DNA of 64,000 nt from Pragia fontium DSM 5563 = ATCC 49100 (GCF_900112475.1 NZ_FOLW01000001.1:310001-374000), one strand, 5' to 3'; shown: positions 9,649 through 18,969, counted from the stretch's first letter. Notes: generated by a model not told the origin, from the sequence alone. Numbers and translations: made by a program.

Positions 9649-9753
9649 TTATGTAATCTCAGATATGTACAAACCTGTGTACATAAAACCATGTTCGAAT
9701 GGGTGCAATGGGGGTGGATTTTACACAGATGAGAATCGAAAGGATACTAAAAA

Positions 9754-9777
9754 CCCGCTAACGGGAATCGTTGCGGG
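9754..9777 (-). terminator. Rho-independent terminator of the DUF2938 gene
   Basis: The minus strand reads CCCGCAACG-ATTCC-CGTTAGCGGG followed by TTTTTAG. The stem is 9 bp with one bulge. It lies 28 bp beyond the stop of the DUF2938 gene and upstream of prfC. Confidence 0.75.
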
Positions 9778-9804
9778 CTTTAAAGCGCCTATTGCATCAA
9801 AATA

Positions 9805-10305
9805 TTATCCTAATAGCCATAGCGATACTTTCGCCGCTAGGTAAATGCCTAAACCAAACACCAAATGCGTTATCATGCTACGAATTCGAGCGATATTTGG
9901 TGCTGGCGTTTTTGCAGCAGCAATCCCAAAACCAAAGGCCGGCTGCATAACAAAAAAAGGCGCTACTACGCTGACTATGCCAGTAATGAGCGCTGGAATC
10001 AGCGTTGGCTGATAGAGCCATTTCGAGCCGACCACAATAGTTAGTAGAGCGGCTAACATGACGCCAATCAAATAGTGAGCGACCCAACCAATAATATGCT
10101 CACCTGTAATTCTGCCACTGGTCAGAATCGTCGTATGATAAAATCGACCGCGTGCTATCCAACCAAGCCAACGACCGACCAGCGCATAATCTAATGACGT
10201 AATACCCCATAAAACCCGCTGTATTCGCGCCCAAAGATCCATACACAAAGTGGCTCCAACGCCAATAAAAACGATGCGTATTAAGATATCAATAAAGTCA
10301 TTCAT
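9805..10305 (-). CDS. DUF2938 family integral membrane protein
   Basis: A 166-residue protein with about four membrane segments (near residues 6-25, 73-94, 103-130, 140-160). Family marks are GRITGEHIIGWVAHYLIGV and the FVMQPAFGFGIAAAKTP stretch, typical of DUF2938. ATG 10305 is chosen because it gives the usual N-terminus MNDFIDILIRIVFIGVGATL; the frame is open to 10329. Function is unknown. It is divergent from a MerR-family gene, and its promoter has the 19-bp spacer typical of MerR-activated promoters, so expression is probably switched on by that regulator's signal. Confidence 0.8.
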   Translation of the reverse strand: MNDFIDILIRIVFIGVGATLCMDLWARIQRVLWGITSLDYALVGRWLGWIARGRFYHTTILTSGRITGEHIIGWVAHYLIGVMLAALLTIVVGSKWLYQPTLIPALITGIVSVVAPFFVMQPAFGFGIAAAKTPAPNIARIRSMITHLVFGLGIYLAAKVSLWLLG

Positions 10306-10385
10306 AATATTCAGCATCCAGCAGTACACAGAATAGTCAATCCTGCTGGTTTAATCTGCCCCTCGGCTAATGTAAGGTATCAAAC

Positions 10386-10416
10386 ATCCTACTACTTAAA
10401 GTTCACTTGAGGTCAA
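10386..10416 (-). promoter_or_regulatory. MerR-type promoter with 19-bp spacer and SoxR-box-like operator
   Basis: On the minus strand: -35 TTGACC (10411-10416), a 19-nt spacer, and -10 TAGGAT (10386-10391), directed at the DUF2938 gene. The spacer and -35 hold an imperfect dyad (plus strand CTTAAAGTTCACTTGAGG, 10395-10412). By eye this matches the SoxR box CCTCAAGTTAACTTGAGG at 15 of 18 positions. The long spacer is the hallmark of promoters that MerR regulators activate by DNA untwisting. Confidence 0.7.
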
Positions 10417-10418
10417 GT

Positions 10419-10820
10419 ATGAAACAGCTGGATATTGCACAAGTGACGAAACAGTGTGGTTTGCCCCCTTCAACTCTGCGTTTTTATGAAGAGAAGGGGC
10501 TAATTCAATCCATTGGCCGCAAAGGTTTACGTCGGCAATACCATGAGAATGTACTACAACGACTGGCGCTGATCGCTTTAGGTCAGTCCGCCGGTTTTTC
10601 TCTGACGGAGATCGCTGGCATGTTTAATCAACAAGGGGAACCGGCCCTCGATCGAGAAATGCTGGCGGCAAAAGCTAACGAGATAGGTAAAACCATACAG
10701 CGCCTTAGTGCAATACGTGATGGATTAAACCATGCGGCAAACTGTCCGGCTCCCAATCATATGCAATGCCCGGCATTTCAAAAGATGCTCAAAGCGGCTG
10801 GAACAAAAAGCACACTATAA
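10419..10820 (+). CDS. MerR-family transcriptional regulator
   Basis: A 133-residue regulator. The N-terminal winged HTH reads MKQLDIAQVTKQCGLPPSTLRFYEEKGLI with ALIALGQSAGFSLTEIAGMF after it. A dimerisation helix spans about residues 80-110. The C-terminus has two cysteines (ANCPAPNHMQCPAF) that could bind metal or sense redox state. ATG 10419 is preferred to a TTG at 10407. The gene is divergent from the DUF2938 membrane-protein gene, and the shared 110-bp region carries the MerR-type promoter. It is not SoxR itself: there is no four-Cys Fe-S cluster motif. The inducer is unknown. Confidence 0.88.
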   Translation: MKQLDIAQVTKQCGLPPSTLRFYEEKGLIQSIGRKGLRRQYHENVLQRLALIALGQSAGFSLTEIAGMFNQQGEPALDREMLAAKANEIGKTIQRLSAIRDGLNHAANCPAPNHMQCPAFQKMLKAAGTKSTL

Positions 10821-11275
10821 AAGAAGAGCATTCACCGTCGCCCTCTTTCTTTATCCAAACAGAATTTGTTTATCGCCCATGCTAAAACAGAAAACAGGCA
10901 AAATAACGCCATCGGATAAATGCCGATTATGATGAATTAAAGCCCGCTATAACTATAGCGCTTGTCAGTTAAGCTTAATGACAGCGCTCAATAGAAAGGT
11001 CAAAAGATAAAACTCACCGATTGCATTTTCTTAACTGACAAGCATGATGAATAAGACCGTCTATATTTTCTTCATCTCTTCCTCAATTAACCTATATCCC
11101 CATTGACGATACCCGTCAGCACTAAAAAATTAGCCGTCTAGCTATTTAATCTCTATATTAAGAGAGTGTTTTTAGCGCGATATCACCAATAGATTGGAGA
11201 TTGGATGAACCAGCGCGACGGTTTTCATTAACCGTTTTCACCAGAGATATTCATCAATCATTAAGGAGTATGGGA
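10821..11275. other. Intergenic region with nested inverted repeats
   Basis: No gene seen. A near-perfect 30-bp palindrome lies at 10958-10987 (arms GCGCTTGTCA / TGACAGCGC around TTAAGCTTAA). A separate perfect 14-bp inverted repeat (GCTTGTCAGTTAAG at 10960-10973, CTTAACTGACAAGC at 11030-11043) encloses 56 bp. The rest is the promoter region of the BON-domain gene. The repeats could be a terminator for the MerR gene or a small mobile-element remnant. Confidence 0.55.
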
Positions 11276-11590
11276 ATGAAGATTGCGAAGTTAATAACAA
11301 CCCTATTTGGCGCTATTGTGATGACTATAGCCGTCGCAGGTTGTTCACCAACGGCTAAAACCGAAGGTACCGGCGGTTATATTGATGACTCAGTGTTAAC
11401 CACCAAAGTTAAAACTGCGCTGTTAGGTGAAAAAAATATTCGTTCAACTCAAATCAGCGTCACTACCTTTAAAGGTAAAGTTCAGCTAAGTGGTTTTGTT
11501 CGCTCCGCTGAAGAAGCTCAGGCCGCTGTTAATGCAGCAAAAACCGTGGTTGGCGTCCATTCCGTTGAAAACTCACTGCTCGTTAAGTAG
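11276..11590 (+). CDS. BON-domain lipoprotein (OsmY/DolP-related)
   Basis: A 104-residue envelope lipoprotein with signal peptide MKIAKLITTLFGAIVMTIAVAGC and the lipobox VAGC, then a single BON domain (DDSVLTTKVKTALLGEKNI ... VQLSGFVRSAEEAQAAVNAAKTVVGVHSVENSLLVK). E. coli OsmY and DolP have two BON domains, so this is a shorter relative. ATG 11276 is chosen for spacing to AAGGAG at 11263; ATG 11270 is only 1 nt from that site. Closeness to prfC recalls prfC-osmY in E. coli, but OsmY is soluble and this is lipidated. Likely an envelope-stress protein. Confidence 0.85.
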   Translation: MKIAKLITTLFGAIVMTIAVAGCSPTAKTEGTGGYIDDSVLTTKVKTALLGEKNIRSTQISVTTFKGKVQLSGFVRSAEEAQAAVNAAKTVVGVHSVENSLLVK

Positions 11591-11615
11591 TGACTTTGTC
11601 ATATTTCTCCATAAA

Positions 11616-11917
11616 AAACGCCGATAGATTTAATATCATCGGCGTTTCAGATTGATAACAAAATTCTAAAATATGAATGGGCTCGTTAACCAAAACGGAA
11701 GGAGAGGGTTCTGTTGGGGTCGTAGCTGGCTTGCCAGCCGGAGCGCCCCTAAGAAGCCTAGGCCTGACGCCCGTTGAACTCAAAAACATTCCTCCTCGTC
11801 CGTGAAGAAAAGCTAATATTCTGACGTTCTTTTTACGGACGAAATGTTCACTGAATCCGATTCGAAAATATTTGTCTGTGGTATCAAACACCGATGGATT
11901 TAATGTCATCGGCGTTT
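11616..11917. repeat. Hairpin-bounded repeat element, copy 2
   Basis: A 302-bp element is bounded by hairpins at 11616-11647 (stem AAACGCCGAT / ATCGGCGTTT) and 11886-11917 (same stem with one mismatch), with A/T runs facing outward. After the left hairpin both copies read GTTTCAGATTG. The core has GCTGGC-TT-GCCAGC (11725-11738), then CCGGAGCGCCCC and CCTAGGCCTGACGC. Compared with copy 1 the core stem changes T-A to G-C on both sides, a compensatory change. The minus-strand open frame here (11583-11909) is a by-product and is not called. Confidence 0.8.
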
Positions 11918-11942
11918 TTTATTATCTATTTACAACTAATCA

Positions 11943-12383
11943 CTACAACGTTAAAGCCATCACAATGGCATCTTCCCTGCCGTTCACCGCTGGATAATAC
12001 CCTTTCCGCACGGTGACTTCGTTAAAATCAAACGAACGATACAGTTCAATAGCGGCGTGATTTGAAGCCCTGACTTCCAGCCACAGCGTCATCACATTCC
12101 GCTCCAGCAATTGATCAATTAAAGCCTGCAATAATTCTCGCCCTATCCCTCTACGCTGATAATCAGGGTGTACCGCAATATTAAACAGGGTGGCTTCATC
12201 CAATACCACCTGAGTAATAGCAAAAGCGGCAATAGCCTGATCAACACACAATTTGAGGTTAAGGTAACGTTCCCCTTGATTACTCAACAGCGTTTTTTCC
12301 GTCCAGGGGAAAGCATGACTAGCCAGTTCAATTTGATAAACCGAGGTTAAATCACTCGGAGTGAGGGAAGAAATAGTATTCAT
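11943..12383 (-). CDS. rimI: Ribosomal protein bS18 N-alpha-acetyltransferase
   Basis: A 146-residue GNAT acetyltransferase that acetylates the N-terminal alanine of ribosomal protein S18. Start MNTISSL as in E. coli; the frame is open further upstream to 12428. Motifs: HAFPWTEKTLLSNQGERYLN; acetyl-CoA loop HPDYQRRGIGRELL; WLEVRASNHAAIELY; and YYPAVNGREDAIVMAL. It overlaps the 3' end of holD by 32 bp, as in the conserved holD-rimI pair, so translation is probably coupled. Confidence 0.96.
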   Translation of the reverse strand: MNTISSLTPSDLTSVYQIELASHAFPWTEKTLLSNQGERYLNLKLCVDQAIAAFAITQVVLDEATLFNIAVHPDYQRRGIGRELLQALIDQLLERNVMTLWLEVRASNHAAIELYRSFDFNEVTVRKGYYPAVNGREDAIVMALTL

Positions 12384-12783
12384 CACGACATATCTGTTGC
12401 CATAGGATGCGCTTCGCATCAGGATCATTGGCCAATTCAGCCAAGGAAGGACTGGTCAATAAAGGTAATTCAGCTAACGCGGTTGGTAATGACGGCGGTT
12501 CATTCAACCCGATCAGCCACAAAACACAGCGTATATTTTCTGGAATCATCATCGCCTGCTCAGGCATCAGAGCATAAACCTGCTCCGACGTTAGCTGCAT
12601 GGCGCGTAAAATATCCAACATCAACGGCGATGATAACGCGGGAAGTTGTTCGGACAATAAAACCAGCTTGATGGTGTCAGGTATCACAATAGCCACTTCA
12701 CCATGAAGCGCCGTTGGACGCCGCAGTTGATACTGCTTGATGCCCATTTGTTCCAGTTGCCAGTCACGTCGTGATGTTGCCAT
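12352..12783 (-). CDS. holD: DNA polymerase III psi subunit
   Basis: A 143-residue psi subunit, which links the clamp loader to chi and so to SSB. Psi signature: N-terminal MATSRRDWQLEQMGIKQYQLRRPTAL (gamma-complex binding segment), then IVIPDTIKLVLLSEQLPAL and CVLWLIGLNEP. The gene is divergent from rsmC across 158 bp and overlaps rimI. Its partner gene holC (chi) is also in this window at 22.4 kb. Confidence 0.93.
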   Translation of the reverse strand: MATSRRDWQLEQMGIKQYQLRRPTALHGEVAIVIPDTIKLVLLSEQLPALSSPLMLDILRAMQLTSEQVYALMPEQAMMIPENIRCVLWLIGLNEPPSLPTALAELPLLTSPSLAELANDPDAKRILWQQICRDEYYFFPHSE

Positions 12784-12941
12784 GGTTCTCCGCTGTTACT
12801 CTTTACCTTTGCCGCCAGGATGAAATTACACGGTTAAGCCGCGCTATGCTAGCAAACCCATCGAACTTCCGCCAATAAAGCTCTATAATTCTGGCCGAAT
12901 ACTATCTGAGGCAGCGGCTTGTTGCTTCACAGGAGAATAAT

Positions 12942-13997
12942 ATGTCCGTTTTATGCCCCGCTAGTGAAGTAATACTACGGCACACTGATGAATTTACTCA
13001 ACGCCGGGTGCTGTTTGCCGGTGATTTACAAGACGACCTCGCCTGTCAGCTTGAGGCGCAGGATATCCGGGTTCACTGTACCCAATATCACCATTGGCGC
13101 CAGCTTAGCCGAACTTTAGGTGACAAAGCGCAGTTTAATCTACTGCCACAACCAGAACTCACCGCTGGCTGTGATACCTTGATTTTTTACTGGCCCAAAA
13201 GCAAGCAGGAAGCTCAATTCCAGCTTCAGTCACTGCTCAGCCTCCTCCCCGTCGGCACCGAGCTGTTTATTGTTGGTGAAAACCGCAGTGGAGTTCGTAG
13301 CGCAGAAACCTTACTGGCGGAGTTCGGCGCGATTGCTAAAATTGACAGCGCACGCCGTTGTAGCCTCTACCATTTCCGCTCTGAACGTCAGGCTCAGTTC
13401 GATCTGACCAAGTGGTGGGATGAATATACGCTGGATGATTTACCGATTAAAACCCTGCCCGGCGTATTCAGCCGTGATGGCCTGGATGTCGGCAGCCAAC
13501 TGCTGCTTTCAGTCCTGGATAATGTCAAAGGCAAAGTTCTGGATGTTGGCTGTGGTGCCGGTGTGCTATCGATGATACTGGCTAAAAGCGTTGATGGACT
13601 GGAACTGACATTAAGTGACGTCAGCGCTGCTGCTCTTGAATCAAGTAAAGCCACGCTGGCTGCCAATGATTTATCAGGAAAAGTCATCGCCAGCGATGTG
13701 TTCTCTGATATTAAAGGCCGCTTTGATTTCATTATTTCCAACCCACCGTTTCACGATGGATTGCAAACCAACTTGAGTGCCGCTGAATCGCTGATCCGTG
13801 GGGCAACCAAACATCTGCAATTGGGCGGTCGCCTGTGCATTGTTGCCAACGCATTCCTGCCTTATCCGGATATTCTGGATGCCACTTTCGGCAGCCATGA
13901 AGTGTTGGCTCAAACCGGACGTTTCAAGGTTTACCAATCAGTAATGGCGCGTCCATCCAGCCCAGCGAAAGATAAAAAAGCCAAAGGTAGACGCTAA
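12942..13997 (+). CDS. rsmC: 16S rRNA m2G1207 methyltransferase
   Basis: A 351-residue protein (E. coli 343). RsmC methylates G1207 of 16S rRNA in the 30S subunit using SAM. The N-terminal half is a degenerate methyltransferase-like domain. The C-terminal half has the SAM loop [15 protein letters not shown] (about residues 197-211), [11 protein letters not shown], and the catalytic NPPFHDG for guanine N2 methylation. A lysine-rich tail (KDKKAKGRR) ends the protein. The gene is divergent from holD, as in E. coli. Confidence 0.97.
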   Translation: MSVLCPASEVILRHTDEFTQRRVLFAGDLQDDLACQLEAQDIRVHCTQYHHWRQLSRTLGDKAQFNLLPQPELTAGCDTLIFYWPKSKQEAQFQLQSLLSLLPVGTELFIVGENRSGVRSAETLLAEFGAIAKIDSARRCSLYHFRSERQAQFDLTKWWDEYTLDDLPIKTLPGVFSRDGLDVGSQLLLSVLDNVKGKVLDVGCGAGVLSMILAKSVDGLELTLSDVSAAALESSKATLAANDLSGKVIASDVFSDIKGRFDFIISNPPFHDGLQTNLSAAESLIRGATKHLQLGGRLCIVANAFLPYPDILDATFGSHEVLAQTGRFKVYQSVMARPSSPAKDKKAKGRR

Positions 13998-14023
13998 AAG
14001 TCAGCGAGTAAACTAGGTGTTCC

Positions 14024-14049
14024 CAGACCTGCACTACCATGCAGGTCTG
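14024..14049. terminator. Hairpin after rsmC
   Basis: A perfect 10-bp stem CAGACCTGCA / TGCAGGTCTG with a 6-nt loop lies 27 bp past the rsmC stop. No clear T-run follows, so termination efficiency is uncertain. Confidence 0.55.
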
Positions 14050-14136
14050 TTACCAATAATGCTATCCAACTGAATCTGCAACAATAGCTGTGCTAGTCTA
14101 TAAGATATCCTTCTTTTCCTTTCGAGGAACTGTCCT

Positions 14137-15132
14137 ATGATTCGATTCGCCGTTATTGGTACCAACTGGATTACTCAACAGTTTATTGATGCTGCCCATG
14201 CCACAGGAAAGCTAAAACTCACCGCCGTATACTCCCGATCATTAAACACCGCTCATGACTTTGGCAAACCCAATCAGGCCGAGCTGTTTTTTGACGATCT
14301 ACAGGCACTGGCCGACTGTGACCAAATCGATGCGGTGTACATTGCTAGTCCAAACTCCCTGCACTATTCACAAGCCCTGTTGATGCTACAGCACAACAAG
14401 CACGTTATTTGTGAAAAACCGATGACCTCACATATTCAGGAAATGGAAAGTCTAATTGCCTGCGCCCTGAAACATCAGGTGGTTTTATTTGAGGCATTTA
14501 AGACCGCCTATCTGCCCAATTTTTCAATACTAAAACAAACGCTCCCGCAGCTCGGTAAAGTACGTAAGGTCTTTATTGATTATTGCCAGTATTCATCACG
14601 CTACCAGCGCTACTTGGACGGAGAAAATCCGAATACCTTCAATCCGGCCTTCTCTAATGGCTCAATTATGGATATTGGTTATTACTGTCTGGCCAGCGCT
14701 ATTGCGCTATTTGGTGAACCGATGAGTCTGGACGCCAGCGCCACGCTGTTAAAATCCGGCGTAGATGGGCATGGTAGCGTTTGGATGAGCTACAACGGTT
14801 TTGATGCGGTATTGTTCCACTCAAAAATCAGTGATTCTTATATTCCCAGCGAAATTCAGGGAGAAGAAGGAACCTTGGTGATAGATAAGATTTCGCAGTG
14901 TCGAAACATCATCTTCACCCCACGCGGCGGACAACCGCAGGAGATATCACAGCCACAGCATGAAAATACCATGTACTATGAAGCGGATGTGTTTGCTGAA
15001 TTAGTGCGTAACCAAGAAATCTATCATGCCGGTCTGACCCTTTCTCGCAGTACATCCCGTTTGTTAACTAACATACGAGCCCTGACTGGGGTAAAATTTC
15101 CAGCAGATACATCGGTCGCGAATAAATACTAA
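14137..15132 (+). CDS. Gfo/Idh/MocA family oxidoreductase
   Basis: A 331-residue NAD(P)-dependent dehydrogenase of the Gfo/Idh/MocA family. The N-terminal Rossmann fold reads FAVIGTNWITQQFIDAA. The family motif HVICEKPMTSHIQEME (about residues 88-103) contains the conserved EKP lysine. The C-terminal domain has SNGSIMDIGYYCLASAIALFGEP, where the D-x-G-x-Y stretch contributes the substrate site. A ribosome site TCGAGGAACTG precedes the ATG. It appears monocistronic, and the substrate (a sugar or polyol derivative) cannot be named from the sequence. Confidence 0.88.
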   Translation: MIRFAVIGTNWITQQFIDAAHATGKLKLTAVYSRSLNTAHDFGKPNQAELFFDDLQALADCDQIDAVYIASPNSLHYSQALLMLQHNKHVICEKPMTSHIQEMESLIACALKHQVVLFEAFKTAYLPNFSILKQTLPQLGKVRKVFIDYCQYSSRYQRYLDGENPNTFNPAFSNGSIMDIGYYCLASAIALFGEPMSLDASATLLKSGVDGHGSVWMSYNGFDAVLFHSKISDSYIPSEIQGEEGTLVIDKISQCRNIIFTPRGGQPQEISQPQHENTMYYEADVFAELVRNQEIYHAGLTLSRSTSRLLTNIRALTGVKFPADTSVANKY

Positions 15133-15156
15133 AGGCGATAAGTGCGGGGAACTGAC

Positions 15157-15191
15157 AGTAAGATTCCAAATCTGAACCTTGGAATCTTACT
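15157..15191. terminator. Shared hairpin between convergent oxidoreductase and ridA genes
   Basis: A perfect 13-bp stem (AGTAAGATTCCAA / TTGGAATCTTACT) with a 9-nt loop lies between two convergent genes. There is no strong T-run on either side. A bidirectional terminator is likely. Confidence 0.65.
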
Positions 15192-15210
15192 TATAGTAGA
15201 AAGAAAACGA

Positions 15211-15597
15211 TTAGCGACGAACCGCAATCGCTTCGATTTCTATTTTGACATCTTTAGGTAAGCGTGCAACTTCAACGCATGAACGAGCCGGGAATGGCGC
15301 TTTATGTTCAGTAAAGAAAGCTTCGTAAGTCGCATTAACCGTGCCAAAGTCATTCAAATCTTTAACGAATACCGTGGTTTTCACAATATCTGACACTTTC
15401 AGGCCAGCAGCTTCAACAATGGCTTTTACGTTTTCTAAAGATTGGCGCGCCTGAGCGGCAACATCATCAGCAACATCACCTGTTTTAGGATCAACCGGAA
15501 TCTGACCGGAAGTAATAACCATACTGCCCAGATCAACGCCCTGTACGTATGGGCCAATGGCTGCCGGTGCATTATCTGTATGAATAATATGGGACAT
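15211..15597 (-). CDS. ridA: 2-iminobutanoate/2-iminopropanoate deaminase
   Basis: A 128-residue RidA/YjgF protein. It hydrolyses reactive enamine/imine intermediates made by PLP enzymes such as threonine dehydratase. Signatures: NAPAAIGPYVQGVDLG, TSGQIPVDPKTGDV, VKTTVFVKDLNDFGTVNATYEAFF, and PARSCVEVARLPKDVKIEIEAIAVRR with the Arg/Cys/Glu active-site residues. In E. coli it follows pyrBI, which is absent here. Ribosome site AGGAGA is at good spacing. Confidence 0.97.
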   Translation of the reverse strand: MSHIIHTDNAPAAIGPYVQGVDLGSMVITSGQIPVDPKTGDVADDVAAQARQSLENVKAIVEAAGLKVSDIVKTTVFVKDLNDFGTVNATYEAFFTEHKAPFPARSCVEVARLPKDVKIEIEAIAVRR

Positions 15598-15801
15598 GGA
15601 TTCTCCTGATTTTTACCTGTTATTTTTCAATGTTGTTTTTAAGTATTTCGAATCAATCACGCCGCTTATTATAAGGCGCTTACGCTAAGATGCACCATAA
15701 AATGACAAACAACGTCAATCCAATGAGATCCATGCAGCTGTATATCAAGCTAACGTGACCAATGTCGCGATGTACATGATAAAACTCGATGTATTTATTG
15801 A

Positions 15802-16323
<522 letters not shown>

Positions 16324-16341
16324 AACACCCACCTTAACGTC

Positions 16342-16384
16342 GCCCCACGCTCTTTGCCCATCGTAACGGATAAAGCAATGGGGC
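16342..16384. terminator. Possible terminator between convergent tabA and argI
   Basis: GCCCCA (16342-16347) and TGGGGC (16379-16384), with inner CTTTG/AAAG pairing, form a long imperfect hairpin between the two convergent stop codons. The large loop makes this a weak call. Confidence 0.3.
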
Positions 16385-16391
16385 CTACTTG

Positions 16392-17399
16392 TTAAGACTT
16401 AGCCAGCGAAGCAACCATCACAGCCTTAATGGTATGCATGCGATTTTCTGCCTGATCGAATACGATGCTGTGCTCTGATTCAAACACCTCATCAGTCACT
16501 TCCATGCCACCGTGCAATCCATACTGCTCAGCCATTTGTTTACCCATGGTGGTTTTATCGTCATGAAACGCCGGTAAACAGTGTAAAAACTTCACTTGCG
16601 GATTATGGGTCAGTTCAATCATCTGTTGATTCACCTGATAGGCTTTCAGCAACGCAATACGCTCTTGCCACACCTCTTTAGGCTCCCCCATCGACACCCA
16701 AACATCGGTATATAAATAGTCAACCTGATCAACACCCTGCCCGATATCTTCCGTCAAGGTCAGTTTCGCACCGGTGGTATCAGCGATCTTTTGGCACTCA
16801 GCCACCAAAGAAGCTTCCGGCCAGCAGGCTTTAGGGGCCACTAAACGTAAATCTATACCCATCAGGGCCGCACCTTCCAATAACGAGTTGCCCATATTGT
16901 TACGGGCATCCCCCAAATAGGCCAGCTTCATATCCGACAGCGCCTTATTCGGTAAATGTTCCTGCATGGTTAATAAATCAGCCAAAATCTGCGTTGGGTG
17001 AAACTCATTGGTCAGCCCATTCCACACCGGTACCCCTGAATATTGCGCCAGCGTCTCGACTATTTGCTGTCCAAAACCACGGTATTGAATACCATCGTAC
17101 ATGCGCCCCAATACTCTGGCGCTATCTTTAATAGACTCTTTATGTCCGATCTGACTGCCGCTCGGGCCAAGATAAGTCACTCTGGCCCCCTGATCGAAAG
17201 CTGCTACCTCAAACGCACAACGTGTGCGGGTTGAGTCTTTTTCAAAAATCAGTGCAATATTCTTACCCATCAGCTTTTGCTTCTCACGACCATTTTTCTT
17301 ATCTTTTTTTAATTTGGATGATAGTGAAAGTAATGCACAGATCTCATTTGGACTAAAATCAAGTAACCGCAGCAAATGACGCTGATAAAATTGGGACAT
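16392..17399 (-). CDS. argI: Ornithine carbamoyltransferase
   Basis: A 335-residue enzyme that makes citrulline from ornithine and carbamoyl phosphate in arginine synthesis. Motifs: carbamoyl-phosphate loop [37 protein letters not shown]; ornithine loop [10 protein letters not shown]; catalytic [10 protein letters not shown]. Start [17 protein letters not shown] matches ArgI/ArgF. Two ARG boxes upstream indicate ArgR repression. Neighbours tabA and rraB match the E. coli argI locus, so argI rather than argF is the fitting name. Confidence 0.97.
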   Translation of the reverse strand: MSQFYQRHLLRLLDFSPNEICALLSLSSKLKKDKKNGREKQKLMGKNIALIFEKDSTRTRCAFEVAAFDQGARVTYLGPSGSQIGHKESIKDSARVLGRMYDGIQYRGFGQQIVETLAQYSGVPVWNGLTNEFHPTQILADLLTMQEHLPNKALSDMKLAYLGDARNNMGNSLLEGAALMGIDLRLVAPKACWPEASLVAECQKIADTTGAKLTLTEDIGQGVDQVDYLYTDVWVSMGEPKEVWQERIALLKAYQVNQQMIELTHNPQVKFLHCLPAFHDDKTTMGKQMAEQYGLHGGMEVTDEVFESEHSIVFDQAENRMHTIKAVMVASLAKS

Positions 17400-17442
17400 A
17401 ACGCAGTCTCCCTAAACCCGAGTGGTGTTTGATAAACAAATT

Positions 17443-17477
17443 TGAATTAAAAATCAATTTATATGAATTAATATTCA
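17443..17477 (-). promoter_or_regulatory. Tandem ARG boxes upstream of argI
   Basis: TGAATTAAAAATCA (17443-17456) and the perfect dyad TGAATTAATATTCA (17464-17477) are centred 21 bp apart, the arrangement bound by an ArgR hexamer. They lie 44-78 bp upstream of the argI start. Confidence 0.88.
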
Positions 17478-17578
17478 CAATCAACCCAACAGTGAAGAAA
17501 ACTTTGCCTTTCCTGTGGAGCTACCGGTTGCACTGTGTGAGAATAACGCTAACTAACTATCATAGGTGAGAAAATATT

Positions 17579-18013
17579 ATGTCTAATGACGAACTGAATG
17601 CCTTGTTGGAAGAGCAACGCGAAGAAACTCGACTGATTATTGAAGAGCTGCTGGAAGACGGGAGCGATCCAGATGCGTTGTATGCGATTGAGCATCACTT
17701 TTCAGCAGAAGATTTCTCAGCGCTGGAAAAAGCAGCAATAGAAGCGTTCAGAATGGGTTATGAAGTCACCGACCCGGAAGAGCTGGAAGTCGAAGACAGT
17801 TTAATCGTTCTGTGTTGTGATGTAATCAGTGAGGTTTCACTGAATGCGGAGATCATCGATAAGCAGGTCGAGCAGCTGATTAAGCTGGCAGACCGCTTCG
17901 ACATTAACTACGACGGTTGGGGTACCTACTATGAAGACCCTAACGGCAGCGATGATGATGAAGACGATGATGAACATCCGATTGATGAAGAAGATAACGG
18001 AACTCGCCATTAG
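17579..18013 (+). CDS. rraB: Regulator of RNase E activity B
   Basis: A 144-residue acidic protein that binds the RNase E C-terminal region and changes degradosome activity. Nearly E. coli-like core: [65 protein letters not shown]. The tail is strongly Asp/Glu-rich ([17 protein letters not shown]). It is divergent from argI, as in E. coli. The ribosome site is AGGTGAG. The next gene starts 25 bp downstream on the same strand. Confidence 0.96.
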   Translation: MSNDELNALLEEQREETRLIIEELLEDGSDPDALYAIEHHFSAEDFSALEKAAIEAFRMGYEVTDPEELEVEDSLIVLCCDVISEVSLNAEIIDKQVEQLIKLADRFDINYDGWGTYYEDPNGSDDDEDDDEHPIDEEDNGTRH

Positions 18014-18038
18014 TTTTTATTAACGGGAGGTTGATTGC

Positions 18039-18887
18039 ATGGCCAGACAACATATGCGTTATATCGCTTTACCCAGCGGGGATGACACCCCAGTTTTCGG
18101 GCAAGGCACCTGGTTTATGGGGGAGCGCAGCTCCGATATCCAACGCGAAATACACACTCTACAGCACGGTATCGAACGCGGTCTGACGCTAATTGATACC
18201 GCCGAAATGTATGCTGACGGAGGAGCGGAAAAAGTGGTTGGTGCGGCCATTAAAGGTCGCCGCGATGACGTGTTTCTGGTCAGTAAAGTGCTTCCCGGTA
18301 ATGCCAGTTCCACCGGTACTATCGCCGCCTGTGAAGCCAGTTTAAAACGTCTCGGCACCGACTATATCGACCTCTATCTACTGCACTGGCGAGGTCATAT
18401 TCCTTTGGAAGAAACCGCCAATGCCATGGAAGACTTGGTGGAGCAGGGGAAAATTGGTCAATGGGGCGTTAGCAACTTTGATGTTGATGACCTGAATGAG
18501 TTAATGACCGTGGCAGAAAATGAGCAGGTTGCCGTTAATCAGGTTCTGTACAACCTGTCGCGCCGCGGCATTGAATATGACCTGCTACCGTGGTGCCGCA
18601 GCAACAGTATGCCAATCATGGCCTACTCCCCCATAGAACAGGCCCGTTTGCTGGAACATCCGGCATTAACGGAAGTGGCAAAGCGTCATCAAGCTACCGC
18701 TGCCCAAATTGCACTGGCTTGGGTACTGCGCGACCATAACATCATTACCATTCCCAAAGCCTCAACCATTGAACATATGGTTGAGAACATTGGTAGCTTA
18801 AGCATTGAGCTGCAACATGAAGACTATGTGACGCTCGATACCGCTTTTCCACCACCAAGCCGAAAAAAACCGCTGGAAATGCTCTGA
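18039..18887 (+). CDS. Aldo/keto reductase
   Basis: A 282-residue NADPH-dependent aldo/keto reductase with a TIM barrel. Family signatures: LIDTAEMYADGGAEKVVGAAI with catalytic Asp and Tyr; VFLVSKVLPGNAS with catalytic Lys; LLHWRG with catalytic His; WGVSNFDVDDL; and the cofactor segment IPKASTIEHMVENIG. It resembles YeaE-type enzymes, which reduce reactive aldehydes such as methylglyoxal. The specific substrate is not readable. It follows rraB closely and may be co-transcribed. Confidence 0.9.
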   Translation: MARQHMRYIALPSGDDTPVFGQGTWFMGERSSDIQREIHTLQHGIERGLTLIDTAEMYADGGAEKVVGAAIKGRRDDVFLVSKVLPGNASSTGTIAACEASLKRLGTDYIDLYLLHWRGHIPLEETANAMEDLVEQGKIGQWGVSNFDVDDLNELMTVAENEQVAVNQVLYNLSRRGIEYDLLPWCRSNSMPIMAYSPIEQARLLEHPALTEVAKRHQATAAQIALAWVLRDHNIITIPKASTIEHMVENIGSLSIELQHEDYVTLDTAFPPPSRKKPLEML

Positions 18888-18969
18888 GTTATTCCCCGGT
18901 TAACTAAAACAGATGCGGCCCAAATCAAACGGGCCGCCACCAATCAATAAAACTGCTGAATTGCCTATA

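Noticed and set aside
9434-9844. 136-codon plus-strand open frame antisense to the prfC start
   Set aside because: Shadow of a well-supported gene plus a terminator region.
11583-11909. 108-codon minus-strand open frame
   Set aside because: It lies within repeat copy 2 and runs across its hairpins; explained by the repeat.
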